The notes under the pieces: generated by a model
The model's database searches: none
Seen by the model: the letters and a program-made list of their open reading frames with translations, nothing else
What the model was told of the DNA's origin: nothing
Source of the DNA: Xanthocytophaga flava
Lineage (GTDB): Bacteria > Bacteroidota > Bacteroidia > Cytophagales > 172606-1
Length of the DNA: 64,000 nucleotides
Assembly: GCA_030068525.1 (NCBI GenBank)
Contig: JASJOS010000010.1
Span: 248,001 to 312,000 of the forward strand
Direction: 5' to 3'
In this document: one piece after another, positions 18,009-26,935 of the stretch
Layout: each line of letters starts with the position of its first letter
Position numbering within the stretch: the first letter of the stretch is position 1
Position numbers and translations under genes: made by a program

Positions 18009-18704
18009 ATGATAGCATTATTTTATAAATCGTGGTGGAAAGTTCTGACAGTTATTCTGTTGCTTTACACCATTTTAGGTGGCTTCTTAATGCCTGTTCC
18101 CAAACTGCCTATCTTGCATGAAACCATCCGCAATATGAACTTTCATGTGGCATTGTGGTTTGCTATGATGATCATCCTTACTTTTTCTGTTGTATACTCC
18201 ATCCGCTATTTGCGCAACCCTACCCCTCAAAATGATGACTTTGCTGTTGAAACAGCCAATGTTGGGATAGTGATTGGTATGTTGGGAATTACTACAGGAA
18301 GTATCTGGGCCCGTTTTACCTGGGGTGACTGGTGGGTACAAGATCCTAAACTAAATGGTGCCGCTGTAGCTATGCTGATTTATCTGGCGTATCTGATTTT
18401 GCGGGGATCGTTACCTGACCAGCAGCAACGTGCCAGAATCAGTGCGATCTATAATATCTTTGCTTATGGGATGTTGATTCCTTTACTATACATCCTCCCA
18501 CGATTAAAAGGAGTAGACTCCCTGCATCCGGGACAAGGCGGAAATCCAGGGTTCAGTGCCTATGATCTGGACAATAATTTAAGGAAGGTATTTTATCCGG
18601 CAGTTTTCGGATGGACTTTGTTAGGATTGTGGATTGCTTCACTACGTATTCGGATTCGTATGGTAGAGCATACCCTATCAGAAAAAATGGCTGTTAATGG
18701 ATAG
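18009..18704 (+). CDS. ccmC: Heme exporter / cytochrome c biogenesis protein CcmC
   Basis: This 231-residue member of the heme-handling protein family loads heme onto CcmE. It has six membrane helices and the tryptophan-rich WWD motif TWGDWWVQDPKLNGAAV on the periplasmic side. A His in HETIRNMNFHVALWF before the motif fits one of the two heme-ligand histidines. The frame is open upstream to a TTG at 17982, but the ATG at 18009 gives the normal cytoplasmic N terminus and is chosen. The small CcmD-like gene follows 50 bases later, and ccmE and ccmF after that, all on the same strand. Confidence 0.92.
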   Translation: MIALFYKSWWKVLTVILLLYTILGGFLMPVPKLPILHETIRNMNFHVALWFAMMIILTFSVVYSIRYLRNPTPQNDDFAVETANVGIVIGMLGITTGSIWARFTWGDWWVQDPKLNGAAVAMLIYLAYLILRGSLPDQQQRARISAIYNIFAYGMLIPLLYILPRLKGVDSLHPGQGGNPGFSAYDLDNNLRKVFYPAVFGWTLLGLWIASLRIRIRMVEHTLSEKMAVNG

Positions 18705-18754
18705 TTTTTTCAAAGAAAATAGTTTTAGAAATAGAGTTAATACTAGATCATACG

Positions 18755-18979
18755 ATGTGTAAGAAACTAATAGTTGCATTGGTTGCTATACTGGCATCCT
18801 CTAATTTATGGGCTCAGAATGCTGGAGGTGATATAGAAATGGCTGATGCCATGCGTGCAAATGGAATGATTTATGTGGTAGTAGCTGTTGCTGCTGTAGT
18901 TATGATAGGACTGCTTGCTTTTGTATTTGCTACAGATCGTAAAATATCCAGAGTAGAAAAAGAGTTAAAAGAAAAATAA
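18755..18979 (+). CDS. CcmD-family small membrane protein
   Basis: This 74-residue protein has an N-terminal hydrophobic segment ending in SSNLWAQ, which looks like a cleavable signal peptide, and a second helix (IYVVVAVAAVVMIGLLAFVFA, split here by position about 46-66) followed by a charged tail TDRKISRVEKELKEK. This architecture, with the Arg/Lys/Glu-rich tail, is the CcmD family as seen in Bacteroidota. CcmD stabilises the CcmABC complex and helps release heme-loaded CcmE. Its place between ccmC and ccmE supports the call, since sequence alone is short and poorly conserved. Confidence 0.82.
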   Translation: MCKKLIVALVAILASSNLWAQNAGGDIEMADAMRANGMIYVVVAVAAVVMIGLLAFVFATDRKISRVEKELKEK

Positions 18980-19022
18980 GGTCTCACTTTAGTATTATAT
19001 AAAACACCTTGCCTGTTTTCCC

Positions 19023-19463
19023 ATGAAAATTACTCATATTATTGGCATTATTGTTATCGTGGTGGCAATCGCTGTGATTGTGTCAACCACAAAGGATGTA
19101 AGTACCTATGTTACCTTCAAAGAGGCTGCTGACATGGCTGCCAGTGGTAAATCTACTAAAGTACATGTGGTGGGATCGCTGAAAAAAGATGCTACCGGCA
19201 ATATTCTGGAAATGAGTTATCAACCAGAAATCGATCCTAATCACTTTACCTTCAAATTAATCGACAGAGATAACAAAGAAACAATCGTTGTATATGACAA
19301 TCCCAAACCACAGGACTTTGAACGATCTGAGCAGGTAGTAGTGATTGGACATATGCAGAACAGTGAGTTTATTGCAGAGAAAATTCTGATGAAATGTCCT
19401 TCCAAGTATCAGGAGACAGAAATCAAAGGAACAGAGAAGGCTGGTTCACAAGCAAGTTTATAA
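19023..19463 (+). CDS. ccmE: Heme chaperone CcmE, Cys-type (CxxxY)
   Basis: This 146-residue periplasmic heme chaperone is anchored by one N-terminal helix (about 4-22), followed by an OB-fold beta barrel with VHVVGSLKKD, FKLIDRD and VVVIGHM segments. In E. coli CcmE, heme is held covalently by His130 in HxxxY. Here the aligned motif is C125-PSK-Y129, so a Cys replaces the His. Such CxxxY variants are known from Desulfovibrio and some archaea and are associated with a modified System I. The gene sits between ccmD and ccmF as usual. The short charged tail after the motif may be flexible. Confidence 0.92.
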   Translation: MKITHIIGIIVIVVAIAVIVSTTKDVSTYVTFKEAADMAASGKSTKVHVVGSLKKDATGNILEMSYQPEIDPNHFTFKLIDRDNKETIVVYDNPKPQDFERSEQVVVIGHMQNSEFIAEKILMKCPSKYQETEIKGTEKAGSQASL

Positions 19464-19537
19464 ACTAATTATTGCATTGGATTCTGGTAGCATGTATCGA
19501 TAACAGACCTCCGGAATCCAAAATCTGAAACTATATT

Positions 19538-22063
19538 ATGATTCACGAAGGTATAGGTAACTTTGGGCATTTTGCCGTTATTCTGTCTTTTATCTCTTCT
19601 CTGATTGCGGCATATGGGTATTATCAAATGAGCCGTAAAGAAGATATTCTGGAAGTAAACCAGTGGCGCAGATTTTCTCGCGCCGTTTTTTTTACACACT
19701 TTGGTGCAGTAGTAGCTGTAGTGGGTACACTTTTCTTTATCATCATCAATCACTACTTTGAGTACTATTACGCCTATGACCACTCTTCTTTGAGCATGCC
19801 TACCAAATATATTCTGGCTTGTTTCTGGGAAGGTCAGGAGGGAAGTTTTCTTCTATGGATATTCTGGCATGTATTGCTTGGGCTGGTATTTATCTTTGCG
19901 AATCGTCAGTGGGAGGCACCTGCTATGACAGTATTTATGCTGGTACAGGCATTTTTAGCTTCGATGATTCTAGGAGTAGTAATACCGGGTCTAAATATAA
20001 AGATTGGTTCGTCTCCATTTATCCTGTTGCGGGATGCTATGAGTGATGCACCTATCTTTAAAACTCAACCTAACTTTATCCCTGAAGATGGAAGCGGACT
20101 GAATGCCCTATTGCAGAATTATTGGATGGTAATTCACCCGCCTACTTTATTCTTGGGATATGCAGCCACATTAGTACCTTTCGCTTTTGCTATTGCTGGA
20201 CTATGGTATAGAAAATACACGGAGTGGATTAAACCTGCTATGCCATGGACTTTGTTTGCTGTGTTTATTCTAGGAACGGGAATTATTATGGGAGGTGTAT
20301 GGGCATACGAAACACTAAACTTTGGTGGATACTGGAACTGGGACCCTGTAGAGAATGGTGTATATATTCCCTGGCTGACATTAGTAGGTGGTTTGCATAC
20401 AATGTTGTTAGCTCGCAAAAATGGAACAGCGCTGAAAGCTTCGTTAATATTGGTTGTTTCTACTTTTATTCTGGTTCTCTATGCTACCTTTATCACGCGT
20501 AGTGGTATTCTGGGTAATGCTTCTGTACACTCCTTCACTGATCTTGGATTATCAGGCCAGTTACTGATTTATTTGCTGGTATTTACATTCATTGCTATTG
20601 TTCTGATGATCCGGGAATGGAAACGTATTCCTTCTGCCGATGCCGAACTAGCTGTATATACCCGTGAGTTCTGGATCTTTATGGGTATAACAGTACTGGG
20701 ATTAGCAGCATTTCAGGTATTGGTGCCTACGTCTATTCCTGTCTGGAACAAAATTGTAGAATTATTTGGAGCTGTTTCTAATGTAGCTCCTCCTGCTGAT
20801 CAGATTGAGTTTTATACACAGTTTCAACTTTGGTTCTTTATTGTAATTGCTATTCTTTCCGCTATTGGACAGTTTTTCTGGTGGAAGCGATATGAGTCAG
20901 CTAAGTCGTTGAATTGGTTGGTAATGCCCTTACTAATTGCTTTATTATTAGCTGCATTAATTGCCAGTCTAGCCAAAGTTGCTGAGTGGCAATATATTAT
21001 CTTATTATATGCAGCATCTTTCTCTCTTATTGTTAATGGTCGTATTTTATGGATGATCATCCGGAATGGATATAAGCTGTCTGGTGGAGCCATATCACAT
21101 ATGGGTGTTGCTCTGATGTTGATTGGAATCCTGTTTTCATCCGGGTATTCAAAAGTAGTTTCACTAAATATGACTGGGTTGATGTATTCTCGTGGGGAAG
21201 ATTTTACAAAAGACGATAATAAAGAAAATAAAGAGAATACATTGCTTTGGATCAACGAACCTACCCGTATGGATAAATATATCGTGACCTATAAGGGTAA
21301 GCGGGCTGAAGTAAAAGGTGTTCCCGGGTATGTAGATCCTAAGTTGTTAGGTTCTGCGGATGTTCCTTTCAGAGCTGTGGCAACAAATCCTATTGAGAAA
21401 GAAGGAAAAGTATATTATCAAAAAGGAGATACAGTACGTGTGTATCCGGAGAATACGTACTATGAAGTAGAATACCGCGATGAAGAGGGACGAGTATTTA
21501 CCTTGTATCCGCGGGTTCAGAAAAATGGAGAAATGGGAGGATATGCTATATCCCCGGATATTCAGAAAGAACCCCGCCGTGATCTGTATACATTCGTAAA
21601 CTATGATCCAGGTATGGCAGGAGAAAAGAAAGAATGGAGTAAACCGGAAGAGTTTACAGCACACAAAGGCGATACATTATATTTGAATGATTATGTAGCT
21701 GTATTGGACGATGTGACACGTGTAACAGATGTACCAGGGATTATGCTAACTTCTTCCGATGCAGCTGTAAAAGCCAACATTCGCATTTTGGGTAAAACAC
21801 AGGAATACATTGCACAACCAACCTTTGTTATTAAAGATCGGATGGTTGGACAAATGTCTGAGACAATAAATGACCTGGGTCTGCGTGTTTCTTTCCTAAA
21901 TGTAAATCCTGCTACAGGAGAGTTTACATTTGGCGTAAGTCGTACACAGAAAGATTTTATTATTCTAAAGGCAATCGAAAAACCCTATATCAATATTCTC
22001 TGGATTGGATCTATTGTAATGCTGATAGGGTTTGTCATCTCCATCTTCCGATGGAAACGATAA
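19538..22063 (+). CDS. ccmF: Heme lyase subunit CcmF
   Basis: This 841-residue multi-spanning protein transfers heme from CcmE to apocytochrome c. The WWD motif reads GGYWNWDPVENGVYIPWL, and conserved segments WMVIHPPTLFLGYA and ATFITRSGILGNASVHSF are present. About fifteen helices are followed by a long periplasmic region of roughly 270 residues (about 550-815) and a last helix. The total is longer than the ~650 residues of proteobacterial CcmF, as is usual in Bacteroidota. No CcmH, CcmI or CcmG gene follows; a terminator ends the unit directly. Confidence 0.93.
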   Translation: MIHEGIGNFGHFAVILSFISSLIAAYGYYQMSRKEDILEVNQWRRFSRAVFFTHFGAVVAVVGTLFFIIINHYFEYYYAYDHSSLSMPTKYILACFWEGQEGSFLLWIFWHVLLGLVFIFANRQWEAPAMTVFMLVQAFLASMILGVVIPGLNIKIGSSPFILLRDAMSDAPIFKTQPNFIPEDGSGLNALLQNYWMVIHPPTLFLGYAATLVPFAFAIAGLWYRKYTEWIKPAMPWTLFAVFILGTGIIMGGVWAYETLNFGGYWNWDPVENGVYIPWLTLVGGLHTMLLARKNGTALKASLILVVSTFILVLYATFITRSGILGNASVHSFTDLGLSGQLLIYLLVFTFIAIVLMIREWKRIPSADAELAVYTREFWIFMGITVLGLAAFQVLVPTSIPVWNKIVELFGAVSNVAPPADQIEFYTQFQLWFFIVIAILSAIGQFFWWKRYESAKSLNWLVMPLLIALLLAALIASLAKVAEWQYIILLYAASFSLIVNGRILWMIIRNGYKLSGGAISHMGVALMLIGILFSSGYSKVVSLNMTGLMYSRGEDFTKDDNKENKENTLLWINEPTRMDKYIVTYKGKRAEVKGVPGYVDPKLLGSADVPFRAVATNPIEKEGKVYYQKGDTVRVYPENTYYEVEYRDEEGRVFTLYPRVQKNGEMGGYAISPDIQKEPRRDLYTFVNYDPGMAGEKKEWSKPEEFTAHKGDTLYLNDYVAVLDDVTRVTDVPGIMLTSSDAAVKANIRILGKTQEYIAQPTFVIKDRMVGQMSETINDLGLRVSFLNVNPATGEFTFGVSRTQKDFIILKAIEKPYINILWIGSIVMLIGFVISIFRWKR

Positions 22064-22095
22064 GAGGTTAATTTACTTCTTTTGTCCCTATGACT

Positions 22096-22129
22096 TAGCG
22101 GGTGAAATCCAAAAAGATTTCACCCGCTA
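22096..22129 (+). terminator. Terminator of the ccm unit
   Basis: TAGCGGGTGAAATC (22096-22109) and GATTTCACCCGCTA (22116-22129) form a perfect 14-bp stem with a six-base loop, followed by ATTTTTTT. Confidence 0.93.
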
Positions 22130-22371
22130 ATTTTTTTACAGGAGTTTGCAACTTTTCTCTTTTTTCTGCATCTGAATAGTAATTGTATTTCTGATATGTT
22201 ACTTGAGTAGTTTGAGTATACAAACTATTTTTTTGAAAATATCAGTTTTTCAGTAATTGACTACTGATTATTAGCATTTCAGCATGGTTTTTGAGAGGTT
22301 CATTTCTCTCTAGTCTGTCTTTATGCTTACAAATAAATGTATCTGTAGAATATTTTTTTTCAATACTATAC

Positions 22372-22401
22372 TATATAACTAAAAAACTAGTTATATATTT
22401 G
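22372..22401 (+). promoter_or_regulatory. Inverted repeat overlapping a possible -7 box
   Basis: TATATAACT (22372-22380) and AGTTATATA (22389-22397) form a perfect inverted repeat, and TATATTTG (22394-22401) overlaps its right arm and matches TAnnTTTG. It ends 27 bases before the ATG of the receptor gene. No TTG is at the right distance, so a regulated promoter with an operator is possible. The rest of the 22130-22428 gap shows nothing else. Confidence 0.4.
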
Positions 22402-22428
22402 TTTATCCACTTTCACTATCCCTGTTGT

Positions 22429-25236
22429 ATGCAAAAAACACTACTTACGTTGTGTATGGGATTGCTTTGCCTGTTGGTTCAGGCTCAAACCCCTACACGA
22501 GTGACTATTAAAGGAATTATTCATGATACTGCCGGAGCTGTATTACCTGCTGCAACGGTCATGTTATTACAACCCAAAGATTCTGCTCTGGTAAATTTTT
22601 CCCGCTCAGACGAAAAAGGATCTTTTGAATTCAAGAATGTTAAGAATGCCCCATATATTCTAAAAGTCTCCTATGTTGGCTACTTGCCTTACCAGCAAAC
22701 TATTTCTGTTTCTCCTACAGATATAAACGATCTGGGAAGTCTAAAAGTCAAACCTATTGCTAAAGAGCTAATCGAAGTGGTTATCAAGGCTGCGCGTGCC
22801 CCACTAAGCATCAAAGGAGACACCATTGAATACAATGCAGCTTCATTTCGTGTTCCACCTGGTTCAACAGTGGAAGATCTTCTGCGTCGACTACCTGGAA
22901 TTGAAGTCGATGGCGATGGAAACATCAAAGCTCAAGGAAAAGATATTAAACGGGTGACAGTAGATGGAAAAACTTTCTTTGGAGATGATCCTAAAGCAGC
23001 AACTAAAAACCTGGGGGCTGAAACTTTGTCAAAGATCCAGGTATACAATGACAAATCAGAACAGTCCAAGTTGACAGGAGTAGATGATGGCAAACGCGAA
23101 AAGGTGATGAACCTGGAACTAAAAGATGAATTTAAAAAAGGGTCTTTTGGAAAGATTACGTTAGCAGGAGGAACTAAAGAACGTTGGGCTGCTCGTGGTA
23201 ATTACAACCGCTTTAATAAAAAAGAGCAGTTTTCTGTCATTGGATATGGAAATAATATTAACGAAACGGGTGTAAACTGGGAAGACTACGGAGAGTTTAA
23301 AGGAAATAACTCCTTTAACAATTACGACAATGGTGACTTTGGATTTGGTGGAGGTATAACATACTACTTCTCTGATGGAGGAGGAATTCTGAATAATTTC
23401 GATGGACGAGGTTTTACTAAAAATGCCGGAGCAGGAGTTAATTATAACTATACACACCAGAAAACAAAGTTTAGCTCCAGCTACTTCTATAACCAAACCC
23501 GGTTAAACCTGGACCAGTTTACAAATAACCAAACGTTATTAGATTCCTTATCATCTTTTCTTACGACAGATACTACTAGAAAAGTTGATTTTCGGGGAAA
23601 TCACAGTATTGGAATGCGTATAGAGCAAATGCTGGATTCAAGTAATACTCTTATTGCCAAAGGCAATCTGAGATTTAGTAACTCTGATGTCACAGACCAA
23701 CAACAACAACGGCGTTATCCTACAGAAGGACAAGGACTAGCAAACGCTGTACAAATAAATAATGGAACAACACTCAATTCATTTACATTAACCAGTGCTG
23801 TTATCTATCGCCATCGTTTTAAAAAGAAAGGGCGTAGTTTTGCCTGGAGTGGTGGCTTTAATGCCAGTTCATCTAATGGAAACGAAAATCTAAATTCACT
23901 TACCCGTTATCTTACTGCTTTAGATCCCAATGATCAGATCAGAGCACTTGGACAACTCAATGATAATAACAACAAGCAGAGTCAGCTAAAGACAAGTGCT
24001 TTATTTTTAGAACCTTTGAGTAAGAAGTTTTACTGGGAGACATTCTATAACTTTAGTTCTGACTTCAGAGAGGTAAGTAAAGATGCTTTTAATCGTTTGC
24101 AGAATGATGCGCGTATGGATAGTTTGAGTGCCTATTATACCAATCAGATTTATTACAATCGACTGGGTACCAGTCTGCGATATTCATACTCTGGCATAAA
24201 TATATCTTTGGGTATGGCTGGATTACGATACGATTTGGAAGGAAAGTTTGCTAACAGTGCTTCGGATGAGAATCGTAGTCAGATCAAACGCAATTTTACA
24301 GCCTGGACACCAAATGTGGGAGTTGATATTGAAATGAAGAATAATATGTATTTCAGTACAGGTTATTCACTAAATGTACAGGCTCCCCAGCTGAATGATC
24401 TCCAGCCAGTAGTAAATAACAATAATCCCTATTACATTATTACTGGTAATCCAGATCTTTCTCCTGAAAAAAGTCATCAGGTGAACGCCTTCTTCTACAA
24501 ATTTGACCCTTCTACTTTTACCAATATTAATCTCTCAGTCAATTATAGTTATTATATGAGTCGTGTAGTGTACAACCAAACTATTAATGACTCTCTGGTG
24601 ACATTTACACGTCCTGAGAATATTTCGGGAGGTAGTAGCTTTGGTACGTCACTATATGCTGGAAAGCCAATTATCAAAACCAAACTAACCCTTAATCTGA
24701 GTGCCGGATATAATAGAAGTGCCACTCCTCTATTTATCAATGGCATTCGTAATGAGACTAACAATAATAGTTACAATGGGCGGCTTGGTTTTACTGTGAC
24801 TCCAAATGAAAAACTATTGATGACATTGAGTGGCAATCTTAACTTCAACACAATTAATTATTCTATAGAAGAACGTCAGAATCAGGAGATCTGGAGAAAA
24901 GGAGCCGATGTTTCTCTGAAATGGAATTTTGCCAAGAAGTTTTTCCTTGAAAGTAATCTAAACTATACTTCCTATCAGAATGATCGGTTTAACTTCAATC
25001 AGGATATTCCTATTTTCAATGCATCCATACGTCGCCTTTTCCTAAAGGATAACAAAGTAGAAATGCGACTGGCTGCCTTTGATATTTTGAATAAACGAAG
25101 AAGTATTACACAAAATGGCTCACAAAATATTATTACTCAGCAAACTGCATTGACATTAGCCCGCTACTTTATGCTAAGTATCTCCTATAATGTACGTGGT
25201 TATTCTGATAAGGTGAAAAACAATGGTGGCTGGTAA
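22429..25236 (+). CDS. TonB-dependent-receptor-like outer-membrane beta-barrel protein
   Basis: This 935-residue outer-membrane protein has a signal peptide (1-20, ending LLVQAQ) and a CarboxypepD_reg-like beta domain (about 24-105, VTIKGIIHDTAGAVLPAATV). A plug-like domain follows with TVEDLLRRLPGIEVDGDGNIKAQGK (split by function, about 140-165) and VTVDGKTFFGDDPKAATKNL. A long barrel of the OMP_b-brl_3 kind makes up the rest. It lacks the SusC signature, so it is not part of a Sus pair. The frame opens at 22291, but the ATG at 22429 directly precedes the signal peptide. The next gene, 53 bases on, is a GLPGLI protein, the usual partner of this receptor class. The ligand is unknown; peptides or metal complexes are guesses. 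Confidence 0.88.
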   Translation: MQKTLLTLCMGLLCLLVQAQTPTRVTIKGIIHDTAGAVLPAATVMLLQPKDSALVNFSRSDEKGSFEFKNVKNAPYILKVSYVGYLPYQQTISVSPTDINDLGSLKVKPIAKELIEVVIKAARAPLSIKGDTIEYNAASFRVPPGSTVEDLLRRLPGIEVDGDGNIKAQGKDIKRVTVDGKTFFGDDPKAATKNLGAETLSKIQVYNDKSEQSKLTGVDDGKREKVMNLELKDEFKKGSFGKITLAGGTKERWAARGNYNRFNKKEQFSVIGYGNNINETGVNWEDYGEFKGNNSFNNYDNGDFGFGGGITYYFSDGGGILNNFDGRGFTKNAGAGVNYNYTHQKTKFSSSYFYNQTRLNLDQFTNNQTLLDSLSSFLTTDTTRKVDFRGNHSIGMRIEQMLDSSNTLIAKGNLRFSNSDVTDQQQQRRYPTEGQGLANAVQINNGTTLNSFTLTSAVIYRHRFKKKGRSFAWSGGFNASSSNGNENLNSLTRYLTALDPNDQIRALGQLNDNNNKQSQLKTSALFLEPLSKKFYWETFYNFSSDFREVSKDAFNRLQNDARMDSLSAYYTNQIYYNRLGTSLRYSYSGINISLGMAGLRYDLEGKFANSASDENRSQIKRNFTAWTPNVGVDIEMKNNMYFSTGYSLNVQAPQLNDLQPVVNNNNPYYIITGNPDLSPEKSHQVNAFFYKFDPSTFTNINLSVNYSYYMSRVVYNQTINDSLVTFTRPENISGGSSFGTSLYAGKPIIKTKLTLNLSAGYNRSATPLFINGIRNETNNNSYNGRLGFTVTPNEKLLMTLSGNLNFNTINYSIEERQNQEIWRKGADVSLKWNFAKKFFLESNLNYTSYQNDRFNFNQDIPIFNASIRRLFLKDNKVEMRLAAFDILNKRRSITQNGSQNIITQQTALTLARYFMLSISYNVRGYSDKVKNNGGW

Positions 25237-25289
25237 TAGCTATTTGATATAGATTCATACTATTTACATATTTATCTGCTTACATCTCT

Positions 25290-26030
25290 ATGAAGAAATT
25301 AGTGCTCTTGTTTACACTGCTTTTATCCGTTGCTGCATCTGCCCAGCAGGAAGGAATCGTACACTATACCCGAACTACCTACTGGACTAAAATGATCAAT
25401 CAGCTTACATTTCTGAGCAAACAGGAAAAAGAACGGAATGCGTATATGTGGGGCGGACGCGATGATTGGAAAGAGTATATGGTGTTATACTTTAATGACA
25501 AATCAAGCAAGTATACCTATTCGGATGAAAAGCCGGCTGAATCTTCTGGCTATGACTGGCGCAAGGAACAATATGTGGTAAAACGTGATTTTGAGAAGAA
25601 TACAATGGTAGATATTATTGAGATGGTAGGAAAAACGTATATCATTGAAGACTCGCTTGGTATACAAAACTGGAAGATTATGAATGACCTGAAGGATGTG
25701 GCCGGACATATTTGTATGAAGGCAATGAAAGAAGATACAGTGAAGAAGCAAAAGATTGTTGCCTGGTTTGCACAGGATATTCCTTCTAATATTGGCCCGG
25801 AACGTTCATATGGGCTCCCCGGAATGATTCTGGCTCTGGATATCAACGATGGGACTGTCACCATTGAAGCTTCCCGTATTGAAAATAAAAAGCTAACGCA
25901 GGAACTGGATCTGCCTAAAAAGATGAAAGGAACTAAGTTGACAGAGACTGCGTATGAAAAGATGCTTGATAAGTTCATCAAAGAAAAAATAAAAGAAGAA
26001 CGTAATCCCTATTGGATGATCAGGTACTAG
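25290..26030 (+). CDS. GLPGLI family exported protein
   Basis: This 246-residue protein has a signal peptide (1-18, ending AASAQ) and the family-defining segment YGLPGMILALDINDG at about residues 171-185. Upstream of it are WFAQDIPSNIGPE and a beta-rich N-terminal half. GLPGLI proteins are restricted to Bacteroidota, have no known activity, and are often encoded next to an outer-membrane barrel protein, as here. Cotranscription with the receptor is likely because only 53 bases separate them and a terminator follows. Periplasmic or surface location is inferred from the signal peptide. Confidence 0.9.
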   Translation: MKKLVLLFTLLLSVAASAQQEGIVHYTRTTYWTKMINQLTFLSKQEKERNAYMWGGRDDWKEYMVLYFNDKSSKYTYSDEKPAESSGYDWRKEQYVVKRDFEKNTMVDIIEMVGKTYIIEDSLGIQNWKIMNDLKDVAGHICMKAMKEDTVKKQKIVAWFAQDIPSNIGPERSYGLPGMILALDINDGTVTIEASRIENKKLTQELDLPKKMKGTKLTETAYEKMLDKFIKEKIKEERNPYWMIRY

Positions 26031-26050
26031 AATAAAAAGTTGACAGTTTG

Positions 26051-26094
26051 AATCTCCTCCTGAAGCTCTTAACACAGAAATTCAGGAGGGGATT
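26051..26094 (+). terminator. Terminator of the receptor-GLPGLI unit
   Basis: AATCTCCTCCTGAA (26051-26064) pairs with TTCAGGAGGGGATT (26081-26094) with one G-T wobble, followed by GTTTTTTT. Confidence 0.88.
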
Positions 26095-26155
26095 GTTTTT
26101 TTACATATACCAAACTTTGATTTATTTGTACATTGAAATTTGAAAGAAATACAAA

Positions 26156-26932
26156 GTGGCAAAACTCTCCTTTATTGGTGCTGGCAATGTTGCCTGGCAT
26201 TTAGCACAGGCTCTGGAAGATGCAGGGCACTCCATACGGCAGGTATATAGCCGTGATATACGTCATGCAAAAGAATTGACACGAAATCTATACGATGCTC
26301 AGGCTGTAAATACACTTGACTTTACAGATAGCGATGCAGATATTTTTTTCATTACCATTCCTGATGATGCCGTAGAACGGATTGCTGACAGCTGTATCCT
26401 TCCGGAAAGTGCTATCTTGTGCCATACCTCTGGAACATTGCCATTAGTTACCTTGCGACCTTTTCCTGACCGGGGAGTTTTTTATCCCTTACAGACATTT
26501 AGTAAAAGCAGGCATGTAGATGTTCAGAAGGTGCCGTTTTGTTTAGAAGCCAGTAATGATAGAACAGAGGAATTCATTGTGGCACTGGCGCAAAGTATCA
26601 GTAAAACGGTATACCTGGTTAGCTCTGACGAACGGAAGATACTGCATATTGGAGCTGTATTTGCCTGTAACTTCTCCAATCACCTGATGGCTATAGCTCG
26701 TGACATTGTGGAGCGTGAGGGGCTAGAGTTTTCTCTGCTCAAACCCCTTATCGAAGAAACGTTTACAAAAGCATTGGCTGTTGATAATCCTGCTACTGTT
26801 CAAACCGGACCTGCCATACGAGGTGATGAGCAAACTATATCCAATCACGTACGCTATCTGAAAGATCAGCCATTACAACAACGTATCTATAAGCTGTTAA
26901 CAGAAAGTATACAGGATATGGGCAAGGGATAG
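26156..26932 (+). CDS. Rossmann-fold protein with DUF2520 domain
   Basis: This 258-residue protein has an N-terminal NAD(P)-binding Rossmann domain starting LSFIGAGNVAWHLAQAL (GxGNVxxxL), as in pyrroline-5-carboxylate reductase and 6-phosphogluconate dehydrogenase-like enzymes. Its C-terminal half is DUF2520-like, with PLQTFSKSR, CNFSNHLMAIA and KALAVDNPATVQTGPAIRGD. The family is annotated as a putative oxidoreductase with unknown substrate; the conserved GPxxRGD segment suggests an active site between the domains. The start is GTG, directly followed by the first strand. It converges on the acyltransferase gene with only three bases between the stops. Confidence 0.85.
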   Translation: MAKLSFIGAGNVAWHLAQALEDAGHSIRQVYSRDIRHAKELTRNLYDAQAVNTLDFTDSDADIFFITIPDDAVERIADSCILPESAILCHTSGTLPLVTLRPFPDRGVFYPLQTFSKSRHVDVQKVPFCLEASNDRTEEFIVALAQSISKTVYLVSSDERKILHIGAVFACNFSNHLMAIARDIVEREGLEFSLLKPLIEETFTKALAVDNPATVQTGPAIRGDEQTISNHVRYLKDQPLQQRIYKLLTESIQDMGKG

Positions 26933-26935
26933 TTC

